Shown: positions 1 through 7,529 of the stretch, in pieces
How the letters are laid out: each line of letters starts with the position of its first letter
Position numbering within the stretch: the stretch's first letter is position 1
DNA from: an uncultured Christensenella sp.
GTDB lineage: Bacteria > Bacillota > Clostridia > Christensenellales > Borkfalkiaceae
Assembly: GCA_910579705.1 (NCBI GenBank)
Contig: CAJTUI010000012.1
Location: forward strand, 1 to 64,000
Reading direction: 5' to 3'
DNA: 64,000 nucleotides
The notes under the pieces: model-generated
Database searches by the model: none
What the model saw: the letters and a program-made list of their open reading frames with translations, nothing else
What the model was told of the DNA's origin: nothing
Position numbers and translations under genes: made by a program

Positions 1-176
1 AGTACATACCGTCCGAAAACGAGCGGGACGAGGTTACGCAAATTATATTGAAAGCGGCTTCGGAAAGCATAACTCTGGACAGGTTGAAACAACTAACTAA
101 AAGGGAAACAAAAGCTGATTTTAAGGAGAACGGCACAAACGGATTTATCAAATTTAAAAAACAGGAGATAAATTCT

Positions 177-1193
177 ATGTCGGACTACTTAAAGAAATTA
201 TTTACTATTAACGACAAAATCGTAACCTACCGCTATGTGAACGGCTTGTATCAGGCACGGTTCCGCAGGGACGGTTACAATATCGAAGTTGCGTCCAAGA
301 GCTTCGATATAATGAGACAAAAATTCTTAGCAAAACTGCTTGCCGCTGAAAGAGCAAAGCAAAACGCAGACTTTCCCCTACTCTCTGACTTCATACACGA
401 TTGGCTGAGAGTCAAGAAGCAAACAGTTAAAGAAACCACTTACAAAAGCTACGTCAACTTGCTTACGAAAAATATTCTGCCGAAGTTCGGTCATTATCAT
501 GTCAACGAAATAACGCGAAAGGACATTCAGGACTTTCTGTTTGAACTGACTGACAACGGCAAGAACCGTACAGCCCAAAAACTTAAATTACTTTTATCTG
601 CGATGTTTGACGTAATCGTCGAGGACTACGGCATTAAGACGCCTATGAGCAAAATCGTACTTTCGCATTACGAAGTTAAGAAAGGCAAGGCGTTTACCAA
701 AGCCGAAGAGAAAATCATTATCGATTTTTGCAAGGAAAATCCGCATTATGCAGGAAACTCCGCCATTCTTACTCTACTCTATACGGGTATGCGCGTGGGC
801 GAGTTGGAAACGCTGACTTACGATAACACGTTTATTTATTGCGAGTCAGAAAAGACAAGAAAAGGCTATGCGAAAGTTATAAGGCAAATTCCTATATCAC
901 CTATGCTGAAAAAAGTTTTGCCGTTAATTGATTTGGAGCAGGCAAAAGCAACTAACCGCTATACCATTCGAGATGCGCTTAAAAGAATATTCCCTGAAAG
1001 ACATATCCACGAACTGCGTTACAGTTTTATTACAAGAGCAAAAGAATGCGGGTGCAATCCCGAGCTTGTTATGAAATGGGTAGGACACGAGTTTGACGCA
1101 GATGTTAAGACTTCGCGAGTCGACAGAGGCTATACAACATATTCACAAGAGTATATCTTGCAAGAAATTAACAAAATAGACTATCAACTGTAA
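177..1193 (+). CDS. tyrosine recombinase (integrase) of an integrated element
   Basis: Phage/ICE-type tyrosine integrase that would cut and rejoin att sites. An N-terminal DNA-binding segment (VNGLYQARFRRDG) is followed by a SAM-like core-binding region and a C-terminal catalytic domain. That domain shows the Arg in TGMRVGEL, HxxR in HIHELRY, the His in WVGHEF and a nucleophile Tyr candidate in GYTTYS near the end. The ATG at 177 is chosen because ACAGGAG lies about 10 nt upstream. The same frame is open to the left edge of the window, with a TTG at 48, so a longer N-terminus or in-frame continuation from an upstream gene cannot be excluded. It lies 110 bp from the 3' end of tRNA-Leu, the usual position of an integrase next to its att site. 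Confidence 0.9.
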   Translation: MSDYLKKLFTINDKIVTYRYVNGLYQARFRRDGYNIEVASKSFDIMRQKFLAKLLAAERAKQNADFPLLSDFIHDWLRVKKQTVKETTYKSYVNLLTKNILPKFGHYHVNEITRKDIQDFLFELTDNGKNRTAQKLKLLLSAMFDVIVEDYGIKTPMSKIVLSHYEVKKGKAFTKAEEKIIIDFCKENPHYAGNSAILTLLYTGMRVGELETLTYDNTFIYCESEKTRKGYAKVIRQIPISPMLKKVLPLIDLEQAKATNRYTIRDALKRIFPERHIHELRYSFITRAKECGCNPELVMKWVGHEFDADVKTSRVDRGYTTYSQEYILQEINKIDYQL

Positions 1194-1266
1194 ATAACGT
1201 ACAAAAACCCCTGTTTTGGGCTGAAATCGGGCAAAAAGCACTTCCCAATTACTTCCCAAACATAAC

Positions 1267-1301
1267 AAAACGGGAGAAATTTTGTGAATTTCTCCCGTTT
1301 T
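1267..1301. terminator. bidirectional terminator between integrase and tRNA-Leu
   Basis: Perfect 15-bp arms (1267-1281 and 1287-1301) with a 5-nt loop. T-rich tails on both strands make it suitable for ending both the integrase and the leftward tRNA-Leu transcripts. Confidence 0.85.
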
Positions 1302-1303
1302 GC

Positions 1304-1390
1304 TGGTGCTTGTGGCCGGACTTGAACCGGCACGGTATCTCTACCGAGGGATTTTAAGTCCCTTGCGTCTGCCTATTCCACCACACAAGC
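1304..1390 (-). tRNA. tRNA-Leu (anticodon TAA)
   Basis: 87-nt class II tRNA with long variable arm and encoded CCA. The acceptor strands GCTTGTG and CACAAGC pair fully; the anticodon loop is CTTAAAA (TAA) and the T-arm is intact. Its 5' half is duplicated about 100 bp further right (1453-1492). Confidence 0.95.
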
Positions 1391-1452
1391 ATTGATTTTT
1401 GTTAAGTTTTCAGTTTTTATGTTAATTTTCTGTTAATTATTTTCTGCCAAAA

Positions 1453-1492
1453 ATTTTAAGTCCCTTGCGTCTGCCTATTCCACCACACGAGC
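1453..1492 (-). repeat. orphan 5' half of a tRNA-Leu gene, probable att-site scar
   Basis: Direct repeat of 1351-1390: 36 identical bases, then one mismatch, 39/40 overall. It runs from the tRNA 5' end through the anticodon loop and stops there. The 5' acceptor reads GCTCGTG rather than GCTTGTG, so it derives from a tRNA whose 3' strand would be CACGAGC, not from a simple copy of the intact neighbour. This fits site-specific integration at the anticodon loop. The rest of 1391-1672 is AT-rich and holds no gene I can see except the promoter at 1635. Confidence 0.8.
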
Positions 1493-1634
1493 GTATGTAT
1501 TAAATAAGAGGCAGCTATATAAAGCCGCTTTTTTACTGACATACTGAATATTAACAGATTGCTTAATAGTTGTCAAGCAAGCGCACGGCAATTTACGCCA
1601 AAAGACAAATGTTGACACGAAAATTGCAATTCTG

Positions 1635-1663
1635 TTGATTTTTGGTACTGTCAATGTTAAAAT
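1635..1663 (+). promoter_or_regulatory. promoter of the 1673 gene
   Basis: TTGATT, 17-bp spacer, TAAAAT. Only 9 nt separate the -10 box from the ATG and there is no Shine-Dalgarno, so the transcript would be essentially leaderless. Confidence 0.55.
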
Positions 1664-1672
1664 ATATGCGAT

Positions 1673-3763
1673 ATGAAAAAATTTTTTGAGTTGTTTGCCT
1701 CTAACCTTGCTTTGTTTTTAAATCTGTTGGAGCTGGTTGCCCTTTGTATTTCGGTGGCTACGGTTTTGTATTTGATGCTGAACAAATTCAACAGAGGTCT
1801 GAAAATAATTTTTGCGCCCTGCGGACTCGGCTTTATGCAGAGAATGAAAATTCTTTTTATCTGCCGCAACTCGGTGCTGAAAAAGCGCGCTTTTATAGAA
1901 TTTGCTTTGCTAAAAACACAAGGTTACAGCACAATATCCTCCGACTGGAAAGCTTTGATAAATCAATTTAAGGCGTTTTATGCGGAAAACAAGTCGGACA
2001 TGCTTTACGTTATACCCAACTGCACCCCGCTTATAGGCGAAAATTTTTCCAAAGCGGTTAAAAGGTACTTTGACTATCTTAACAACGCAGAGGTCAAAAG
2101 AGTTTTCGGCATAAGGGACGACCGTCTTGAATGGGTTTTGAAAATACGAATCGAGGAGGCTTACGCCACTCCCACCTGCCTTTTGACGGGACTGCTTTCC
2201 CAATATGAGGAAAACTGGGAGGAATTTATAAAGCGCTATGTTTCCACCGCATACATAACCGACAGCAATGCGGACAGCTACGACAATATCCGCACGGACG
2301 AGCTGTACTTTACCTTCGGCTGGCTGCTGTGGGGACCGAGCTACGAGCTGGACTACAAGCATTTTTGGGCGGGACTGTGCCAGCTTTCCTACGGGGATGA
2401 AAGCAACTCCGTTCCCGCCGTGGCGTGCCGCAGCTCCGACGTAATAGAGAGGCTGAAAAGCAAATTTGCAGAAAACGAGGAGCGCAGATACGGCGCATTG
2501 CTGTCGGCAGACGTTTCCATTTACGACAAAAAGCCTTACTACAAGTCCGTGCGGGAGCTGACCAACCCCGAAAACAAGTACTTTTACGAAAAAATAGAGA
2601 ACGGCGAATTTTCCTTTGCGGTGCAGATAGACGAATTTACACCATGCCATAACTTCAAATCCAAAAAATATTACTGCACCGCCTACGTCTGGCTGCTGTT
2701 CGAGCTTGAAAGCGACGAGCCCGACTTCCGTCCCGAGAAATGCGTGGCATTTTTCGAGCACGCTAATCTGACCGACAAAAACGCTTATAATTTTCTTATA
2801 GGCATGCTTATCGAAAAGAGCTTAAAGCATTTTGAAAGGATATTTACCGACCCGCAATACGCAGGCAGAAGATACCGCTTTGTAACCGCGCTTAACGACA
2901 AAATAGCAAGCGAGTGCAAACAAAGCTACGCCGCGGCGGTAAAGGCGGGCGGGGCTTTCGGCGAGGCGCTTGCGGAAAGGGTTATAATGCAGCCCAAGCG
3001 CGCCGCTTCGGTTGTGTTTTCCGCCTTTGACAGCTTTTTTACGCAGTCGGAATCGCTTGAATTCAAGGAGGTCAGCCTTGCGGACAAGGGCTCCGTATCC
3101 GATTTGGCGCAGTTTTACACGGAAATTTATCTGGAAAGCTTCCCCGACGAAAACGAGCGGGAAAGCTTTGACAACCTTATTGCCTACCTTAAAAGCAGCG
3201 AGGGGCAGGACGACTGCCGCTACCACATTCTGCTTGCAAAGGACAGCGGCGGACAGGTTTTGGGCGGGGCGGTGTTCGATTATTTTAAACGCACAAACAG
3301 CGCGGTTATAGAGTTTATTGCCGTGAAAAGCAGCTTGCAGGCATGCGGAAACGGCACCGCAATTTACAAGCGGGCGCTTACGCTATTGTCCTACGACGCC
3401 AACAAAAACAACCGCACCAACGTGGACAACATTTTCTGCGAGATAGAATCGCCCGAAACCAACAGCACGGGCAGCGAAAAATATCTGTACTTCTGGACAA
3501 AAAACAATTATAAGCGGCTTATGTTCGATTACGTTCAGCCCGCGCTTGCCGCCGACCGCAAGCCCGTGACAAGCCTATGGCTTACTGTTAACAGCGGGAG
3601 TTCGGCAAACGCCTTCCCCTCCGCCACGCTTACCGAGGTGCTGTATGATTATTTAAAATATTGCATGCAGATAAGGGACCCGGAAAGCAACGAGCATTTT
3701 GCGGCAATGAAAAAGGAGCTTGAAGGCGCGGCCGAGGTCGGGCTTTGCAAAATATTACAGTAA
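1673..3763 (+). CDS. unknown membrane-anchored protein with GNAT-like C-terminus
   Basis: 696-aa protein whose overall family I do not recognise. Residues about 9-40 form a hydrophobic stretch that could anchor it. A long middle region (about 60-450) has no motif I can name. Residues about 460-640 resemble a GNAT N-acetyltransferase: a substrate-side helix region, a central strand ending LGGAVFDYF, then IEFIAVKSSLQACGNGTAIY, placed like the acetyl-CoA-binding motif A, although the glycine pattern is weak. It is monocistronic, bounded by its own promoter and by a terminator at 3776. The nearness to the att scar leaves open whether it is core or accessory. The function is not assignable; acetyltransferase is an inference from pattern only. 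Confidence 0.6.
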   Translation: MKKFFELFASNLALFLNLLELVALCISVATVLYLMLNKFNRGLKIIFAPCGLGFMQRMKILFICRNSVLKKRAFIEFALLKTQGYSTISSDWKALINQFKAFYAENKSDMLYVIPNCTPLIGENFSKAVKRYFDYLNNAEVKRVFGIRDDRLEWVLKIRIEEAYATPTCLLTGLLSQYEENWEEFIKRYVSTAYITDSNADSYDNIRTDELYFTFGWLLWGPSYELDYKHFWAGLCQLSYGDESNSVPAVACRSSDVIERLKSKFAENEERRYGALLSADVSIYDKKPYYKSVRELTNPENKYFYEKIENGEFSFAVQIDEFTPCHNFKSKKYYCTAYVWLLFELESDEPDFRPEKCVAFFEHANLTDKNAYNFLIGMLIEKSLKHFERIFTDPQYAGRRYRFVTALNDKIASECKQSYAAAVKAGGAFGEALAERVIMQPKRAASVVFSAFDSFFTQSESLEFKEVSLADKGSVSDLAQFYTEIYLESFPDENERESFDNLIAYLKSSEGQDDCRYHILLAKDSGGQVLGGAVFDYFKRTNSAVIEFIAVKSSLQACGNGTAIYKRALTLLSYDANKNNRTNVDNIFCEIESPETNSTGSEKYLYFWTKNNYKRLMFDYVQPALAADRKPVTSLWLTVNSGSSANAFPSATLTEVLYDYLKYCMQIRDPESNEHFAAMKKELEGAAEVGLCKILQ

Positions 3764-3775
3764 CTATCTGTTAGA

Positions 3776-3804
3776 AAAAGGGACGGCGTACTGCCGTCCC
3801 TTTT
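3776..3804 (+). terminator. terminator after the 1673 gene
   Basis: GGGACGGC/GCCGTCCC stem with 4-nt loop, flanked by AAAA and TTTT, 13 nt after the stop codon. Confidence 0.9.
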
Positions 3805-3871
3805 AAACTGCTTAATAAAAATAAAAACCCCGAACGCGGCGCCGATACAGAACACCGTTTACGGGGAGGTT

Positions 3872-3946
<75 letters not shown>

Positions 3947-3972
3947 TTATAAAAAAACAGTGCGGCTTTTAC

Positions 3973-4047
3973 TGGAGCGGGAGACGAGATTCGAACCCGC
4001 GACATTCACCTTGGCAAGGTGACGCTCTACCACTGAGCCACTCCCGC
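3973..4047 (-). tRNA. tRNA-Gly (anticodon GCC)
   Basis: 75 nt with encoded CCA; acceptor GCGGGAG/CTCCCGC; anticodon loop TTGCCAA on a TCACC/GGTGA stem. Confidence 0.95.
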
Positions 4048-4069
4048 ATATAATTCTTCCGCACTGTTC

Positions 4070-4145
4070 TGGTGGGAGCTACAGGGCTCGAACCTGTGAC
4101 CCACTGCTTGTAGGGCAGTTGCTCTCCCAACTGAGCTAAGCTCCC
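4070..4145 (-). tRNA. tRNA-Val (anticodon TAC), with C at position 33
   Basis: 76 nt with encoded CCA; acceptor GGGAGCT/AGCTCCC. The anticodon stem ACTGC/GCAGT closes the loop CCTACAA, placing TAC at 34-36. Position 33, almost always U, reads C. It is the promoter-proximal tRNA of the three leftward genes. Confidence 0.9.
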
Positions 4146-4335
4146 GAACGCTTAATTAATATATCAAATATGAACGTAAAAATCAAGCGTTTTTCAAAAT
4201 AATTTTAATATTTTATAAAAAATTTAAGCGGTATGCGGAAGATAACGGCAAGCCCGCATTACATAGTATGCGAATACGGCGGAAAAGTTACTCGCGTTTA
4301 TGCGTTGCGGTTAAAAAAAAATTTTGAAAATGAGC

Positions 4336-4365
4336 GTATAAATTAAATCACCCGCGGCAATAAAG
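4336..4365 (+). promoter_or_regulatory. candidate sigma-F-type promoter of spoIIR
   Basis: GTATA, 15-bp spacer, then GGCAATAAAG. This resembles the forespore sigma-F consensus (GYWTA ... GGNNANAHTR), and spoIIR is a sigma-F gene in Bacillus. The predicted start falls just before the AAGGAG site. No sigma-A-like promoter is evident. The remaining spacer 4146-4335 is AT-rich with nothing else recognised. Confidence 0.5.
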
Positions 4366-4386
4366 AATGCGTAAGGAGAAATTGTT

Positions 4387-4914
4387 ATGAAAAAGATTCT
4401 GGCAGGCGCGTTCGCCGTTTTGGCAATAGTACTGACTTTTATATTCGTAAGCAACGCGGGCAACACCGCACAGGCGGGAACGGATTATTTAAGAATTCAC
4501 GTTCGGGCGAACTCCAACGACCAAATAGACCAGAACGTTAAATACATAGTCAAAGACGAGGTTGTCCGCTTTATCACCCCGTACGCGGCGCAGTGCACGG
4601 ACAAACAGAAAGCTATGGAAGTTATAGGCGGAATCCTCCCCGAAATAGAAAAGGTTTGCGACCGCGTTTTAAAACAGCAGGGTTTTGATTACACGTCGCG
4701 GGCCAGTATCCGCGCCGAGGAATTTCCCACCCGCGTTTACGGCGAGCTTACGCTTGAAAAAGGCATTTACGACGCGCTGATTATCGAGCTTGGCAGCGGC
4801 AAGGGCGACAACTGGTGGTGCGTGGTTTATCCGCCCCTCTGCTTTACTTCGGGCACGGCAAGCGTGCAATACCGCTCCGCAATACTCGACATAATAAACA
4901 AGTTTTTTAAATAA
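4387..4914 (+). CDS. spoIIR: stage II sporulation protein R (SpoIIR)
   Basis: In Bacillus, SpoIIR is the forespore-made, secreted signal that triggers SpoIIGA to process pro-sigma-E in the mother cell. This 175-aa protein has an N-terminal membrane or signal segment (residues about 5-24, AGAFAVLAIVLTFIFVSNA), then the family hallmark LRIHVRANSND. The conserved VKYIVKDEVV and the C-terminal GDNWWCVVYPPLC motifs follow. The ATG has AAGGAG 8 nt upstream. It stands alone between tRNAs and a terminator. This is the clearest single marker that the organism forms endospores. Confidence 0.95.
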   Translation: MKKILAGAFAVLAIVLTFIFVSNAGNTAQAGTDYLRIHVRANSNDQIDQNVKYIVKDEVVRFITPYAAQCTDKQKAMEVIGGILPEIEKVCDRVLKQQGFDYTSRASIRAEEFPTRVYGELTLEKGIYDALIIELGSGKGDNWWCVVYPPLCFTSGTASVQYRSAILDIINKFFK

Positions 4915-4920
4915 TATAAA

Positions 4921-4956
4921 ACCGCCGCGGCAGTAAGCCGCGGCGGCCCTTGTTTT
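4921..4956. terminator. shared terminator of spoIIR and the convergent lipoprotein gene
   Basis: CCGCCGCGGC/GCCGCGGCGG stem (4922-4931, 4937-4946) with AGTAA loop, followed by TTGTTTT on the plus strand. It lies directly after spoIIR and abuts the stop of the convergent gene. Confidence 0.85.
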
Positions 4957-7072
4957 ACGCCTGTTTGTAGTTTTCGAAAGTTACGTCGCCTTCCTCGCTC
5001 ACGACAAGCAAAAACGTTTCGCTTATACCGTCGGCCTCGACAACCAACAGCATCTGCATTTCGTTACCCTCGACGGGCAACATAGTCCCCGACAAGTTTT
5101 CGAGAACCGTTCCGTCGTCGAATACAATGTTCAGAGCACATCTCATATTGTGTTCGTCGCCGCTCTGGTCGGTAATCTCGATTGCCTTAACGGGTTTCCC
5201 CTGTTGCGCCCAGACGGAAGATATATCCTTGCCGTTTATCACAATCGTTTGCGAGGGCGCTTCAATGACTTCCAGCGTCAGGGTAAATTCAATACCTTCG
5301 AAGTTTCCGTTAACAGTATAATTGCCCACGGTATTAAAATCGACGGCGGCGAAAAATTCTTCGATATTTTCAACCAGCTCGTTGAGCGATTTGTGTTCGC
5401 TTTCTCCGTTGGTATAAATAAGCTGTAAGGGGAACCTGTAAGCGGCATCCGTTACGTCCGTAATTTCTCCGACGTAGAATTCGGGCTTGTGCTCGCTTAT
5501 AATTACCAGCAGCTTTCTTTCGGCCTCACTGTCGATAACGGCGATATTGACGATAAAATCATATCCCTCGTAAGAGCATTCGAGGCGGTTAAGCCCGACG
5601 GCTGAAACGTCGATCTGACTTAAATCGTAAACCTCGCCAAGGCGCACCTCCTGCTCGGGTCCAACGTTATAGTATACCCAGAAATTAAGCATTTCGAGCT
5701 CCTGCGGACAGTCTACGTTCACCGTATAAATCGACGCCGCGTTTACGCCTTCAACCCGCTTGTCTGCCTCGTCGTAAACTTCCAACTGCACCGTATACAG
5801 CTCGCCGTCGTACTCTATCTCGATTTTCTTTTCGCCCGCAACGGAGAAATCCACGTCGTTTTTAATCATTTCCGCCGAAAGCTTGAAACTGCCGATTAAG
5901 TCATTATTGCTGCCGAACTGCTTGTCCCCGAAGTAATACGTGGTATTCGAATATATGTTTATTTCCAGCTCGGGCACGCCGTCGGTTACGCTGACCTGAG
6001 GTTGCGCAGCCTCCGCGAATTTGCTCTCTTCGAGCCTGTCGTAAACCACCAGCGTAACCCAGCCCTGTATCTGTCCGTTGAAAGCGGAAACTTCCAGCTC
6101 GCGCATACCGCCCTCGGTAAAGTCGACCTCGCCGAGCATATCCTTGGTAACCGCGCCGTAATAGCTGTAAGTTTCACCGGAGGGTATCCAGCACTCCGCA
6201 ACTATGCACACGTCGGATAAATCGGGTTCTTCGCCGGGTTTGCAAAGCACGTATCCGTAGTTTTCGATATGTCCGCTATTGAGTTTGAATTCGTCAAAGC
6301 TTTTGGCAACGTACGCGTTGAGCGTGGCGCCCATAATGTTTATCTCTGTTTTACCCGCCGCTTCTTCGGGGATAACCACCATATCGCGGGTGACCTTCTT
6401 TTCAACCTGCTTGCCGCCCTCGTACTCTATGTACACCCTTAAATCGGGAAGCCTGTACGTGCCGTTCTTTACCTCTTCTGCCGTCCAGAGCAGATTGTTG
6501 TGCGACAGGGACGCGTTTAAAATCCTTTTGGGAAGAATAACGGTTTTGACAATTCTACTGCCGTCCGACATTACAAAAGTATAAGTTATGGTATCGTTGC
6601 CCTCTTTGTCGCTGCCGTAAACGACGTCTATATCGACAATGCCGACTCCGTTATCGCCCTTATCGCCCTTGTCGCCTTTTTCGCCGTCCGCGCCGTCCGT
6701 TCCGTCAACGCCGTCGTTACCGTCTTCGCCCTTATCTCCTTTATCACCCTTGTCGCCTTTATCGCCCTTTTCACCGTCGGCTCCGTCTTCACCTTTGTCG
6801 CCCTTATCACCCTTGTCGCCTTTGTCGCCTTTTTCTCCGTCCGCGCCGGCGTCGCCCTTTTCGCCCTTGATTGTCGCGAGCCAGTCCTCATACGACAGCA
6901 CGGCGTCGCCCCTGCTTTCGGCATAGGCCGTATACGTCTGATACACGGCGTAAATGTCCGAGTGTTCCGTTTGTTTATCGTTGCCGTTGTCGCAGGCAGT
7001 GAGCCCGAACGCACCCGCGGTCAGACAGGTTGCGGACAGCAAACCGATAAGCAGTTTCTTAGTTTTGTTCAT
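4955..7072 (-). CDS. lipoprotein with collagen-like repeat and Ig-like modules
   Basis: 705-aa secreted lipoprotein. The start at 7072 is chosen for AAAGGAG 8 nt upstream; a longer reading to 7189 lacks support. The signal peptide ends in a lipobox, LTAC, making Cys27 the lipidated residue. A linker leads to 24 uninterrupted Gly-X-Y triplets (about residues 70-141, bases 6650-6865), mostly GDK, GEK, GED and GAD. The remaining 560 residues form several beta-rich modules of about 80-90 residues with recurring endings such as 'VTRDMVVIP' and 'FTLTLEV', resembling bacterial Ig-like domains. It probably forms a trimeric stalk holding adhesive modules off the membrane. Binding partner unknown. Confidence 0.85.
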   Translation of the reverse strand: MNKTKKLLIGLLSATCLTAGAFGLTACDNGNDKQTEHSDIYAVYQTYTAYAESRGDAVLSYEDWLATIKGEKGDAGADGEKGDKGDKGDKGDKGEDGADGEKGDKGDKGDKGDKGEDGNDGVDGTDGADGEKGDKGDKGDNGVGIVDIDVVYGSDKEGNDTITYTFVMSDGSRIVKTVILPKRILNASLSHNNLLWTAEEVKNGTYRLPDLRVYIEYEGGKQVEKKVTRDMVVIPEEAAGKTEINIMGATLNAYVAKSFDEFKLNSGHIENYGYVLCKPGEEPDLSDVCIVAECWIPSGETYSYYGAVTKDMLGEVDFTEGGMRELEVSAFNGQIQGWVTLVVYDRLEESKFAEAAQPQVSVTDGVPELEINIYSNTTYYFGDKQFGSNNDLIGSFKLSAEMIKNDVDFSVAGEKKIEIEYDGELYTVQLEVYDEADKRVEGVNAASIYTVNVDCPQELEMLNFWVYYNVGPEQEVRLGEVYDLSQIDVSAVGLNRLECSYEGYDFIVNIAVIDSEAERKLLVIISEHKPEFYVGEITDVTDAAYRFPLQLIYTNGESEHKSLNELVENIEEFFAAVDFNTVGNYTVNGNFEGIEFTLTLEVIEAPSQTIVINGKDISSVWAQQGKPVKAIEITDQSGDEHNMRCALNIVFDDGTVLENLSGTMLPVEGNEMQMLLVVEADGISETFLLVVSEEGDVTFENYKQA

Positions 7073-7138
7073 AACAAACTCCTTTAAAATTTTTTTGCGG
7101 AAAATTACCGAGTTTGCCCTTAAATAGAAAAAAAATAA

Positions 7139-7159
7139 GGGCGGCGTTAAAAGCCGCCC
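7139..7159 (-). terminator. terminator-like hairpin in the leader of the lipoprotein gene
   Basis: GGGCGGC/GCCGCCC stem; on the minus strand a run of T follows. It lies 67 nt upstream of the lipoprotein ATG with no complete minus-strand gene before it, so it would act as an attenuator or end a short leader RNA. Confidence 0.55.
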
Positions 7160-7175
7160 GCATAACGTACCCTTA

Positions 7176-7325
7176 ACGTCGCCAAACAATTATTCTTTTT
7201 TTTATAACGGTATAAAAACTTACACACCCTGTCAAGAATATAGGATACGAATATGCCTATAAATACAGGTTATGTAAGTTGAACGATATTATACCGTTTA
7301 AAGAATTTAATTGTTTGGCGATTAA
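7176..7325. repeat. large imperfect inverted repeat
   Basis: Arms of about 55 nt (7176-7232 and 7268-7325) share CGCCAAACAATT, ATTCTTT, AACGGTATAA and AACTTACA in the same order and spacing apart from small indels. The outer 13 bp (7179-7191 and 7309-7321) are perfectly inverted. About 35 bp separates the arms. This could be a miniature inverted-repeat element or mirrored regulatory regions. The rest of 7326-7448 has no convincing gene. Confidence 0.65.
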
Positions 7326-7448
7326 AGTATAACACCGAGTAAAAAATAATGCAATAGAATTTTTGATATTTACGGCAAAAATTTCTACGCCGTTTTATCC
7401 CCCGCACCGAGCGTTCGGCGCGGGGGATTTTCGCCGCATAAAATTTTT

Positions 7449-7477
7449 GCATAACTTTTTTAAGATTATTCATAATA
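7449..7477 (+). promoter_or_regulatory. candidate sigma-G promoter of sleB-ypeB
   Basis: GCATA, 17-bp spacer, CATAATA. This matches the forespore sigma-G pattern, and sleB-ypeB is a sigma-G operon in Bacillus subtilis. Predicted start about 7484, leaving a leader of about 45 nt. Confidence 0.65.
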
Positions 7478-7529
7478 ATTGCAACGATATAAACATATAC
7501 GCTCGCCGTTGGGGGAGCAAGGAGGAAAA

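Noticed and set aside
1391..1452. A 100-bp mini-element between the two tRNA-Leu halves
   Set aside because: The 62-bp spacer has no coding capacity and no inverted ends; a scar of a larger event is more likely.
6650..6865. CRISPR-like short repeats
   Set aside because: Repeats are 9-bp codon-triplet multiples in frame with the lipoprotein; no spacers and no cas genes.
6628..7014. Long opposite- and alternate-frame readings over the collagen tract rich in Pro/Ser or Arg
   Set aside because: They are shadows of the Gly-X-Y repeat; no ribosome site, and amino acid bias follows directly from the GC-rich 9-bp periodicity.
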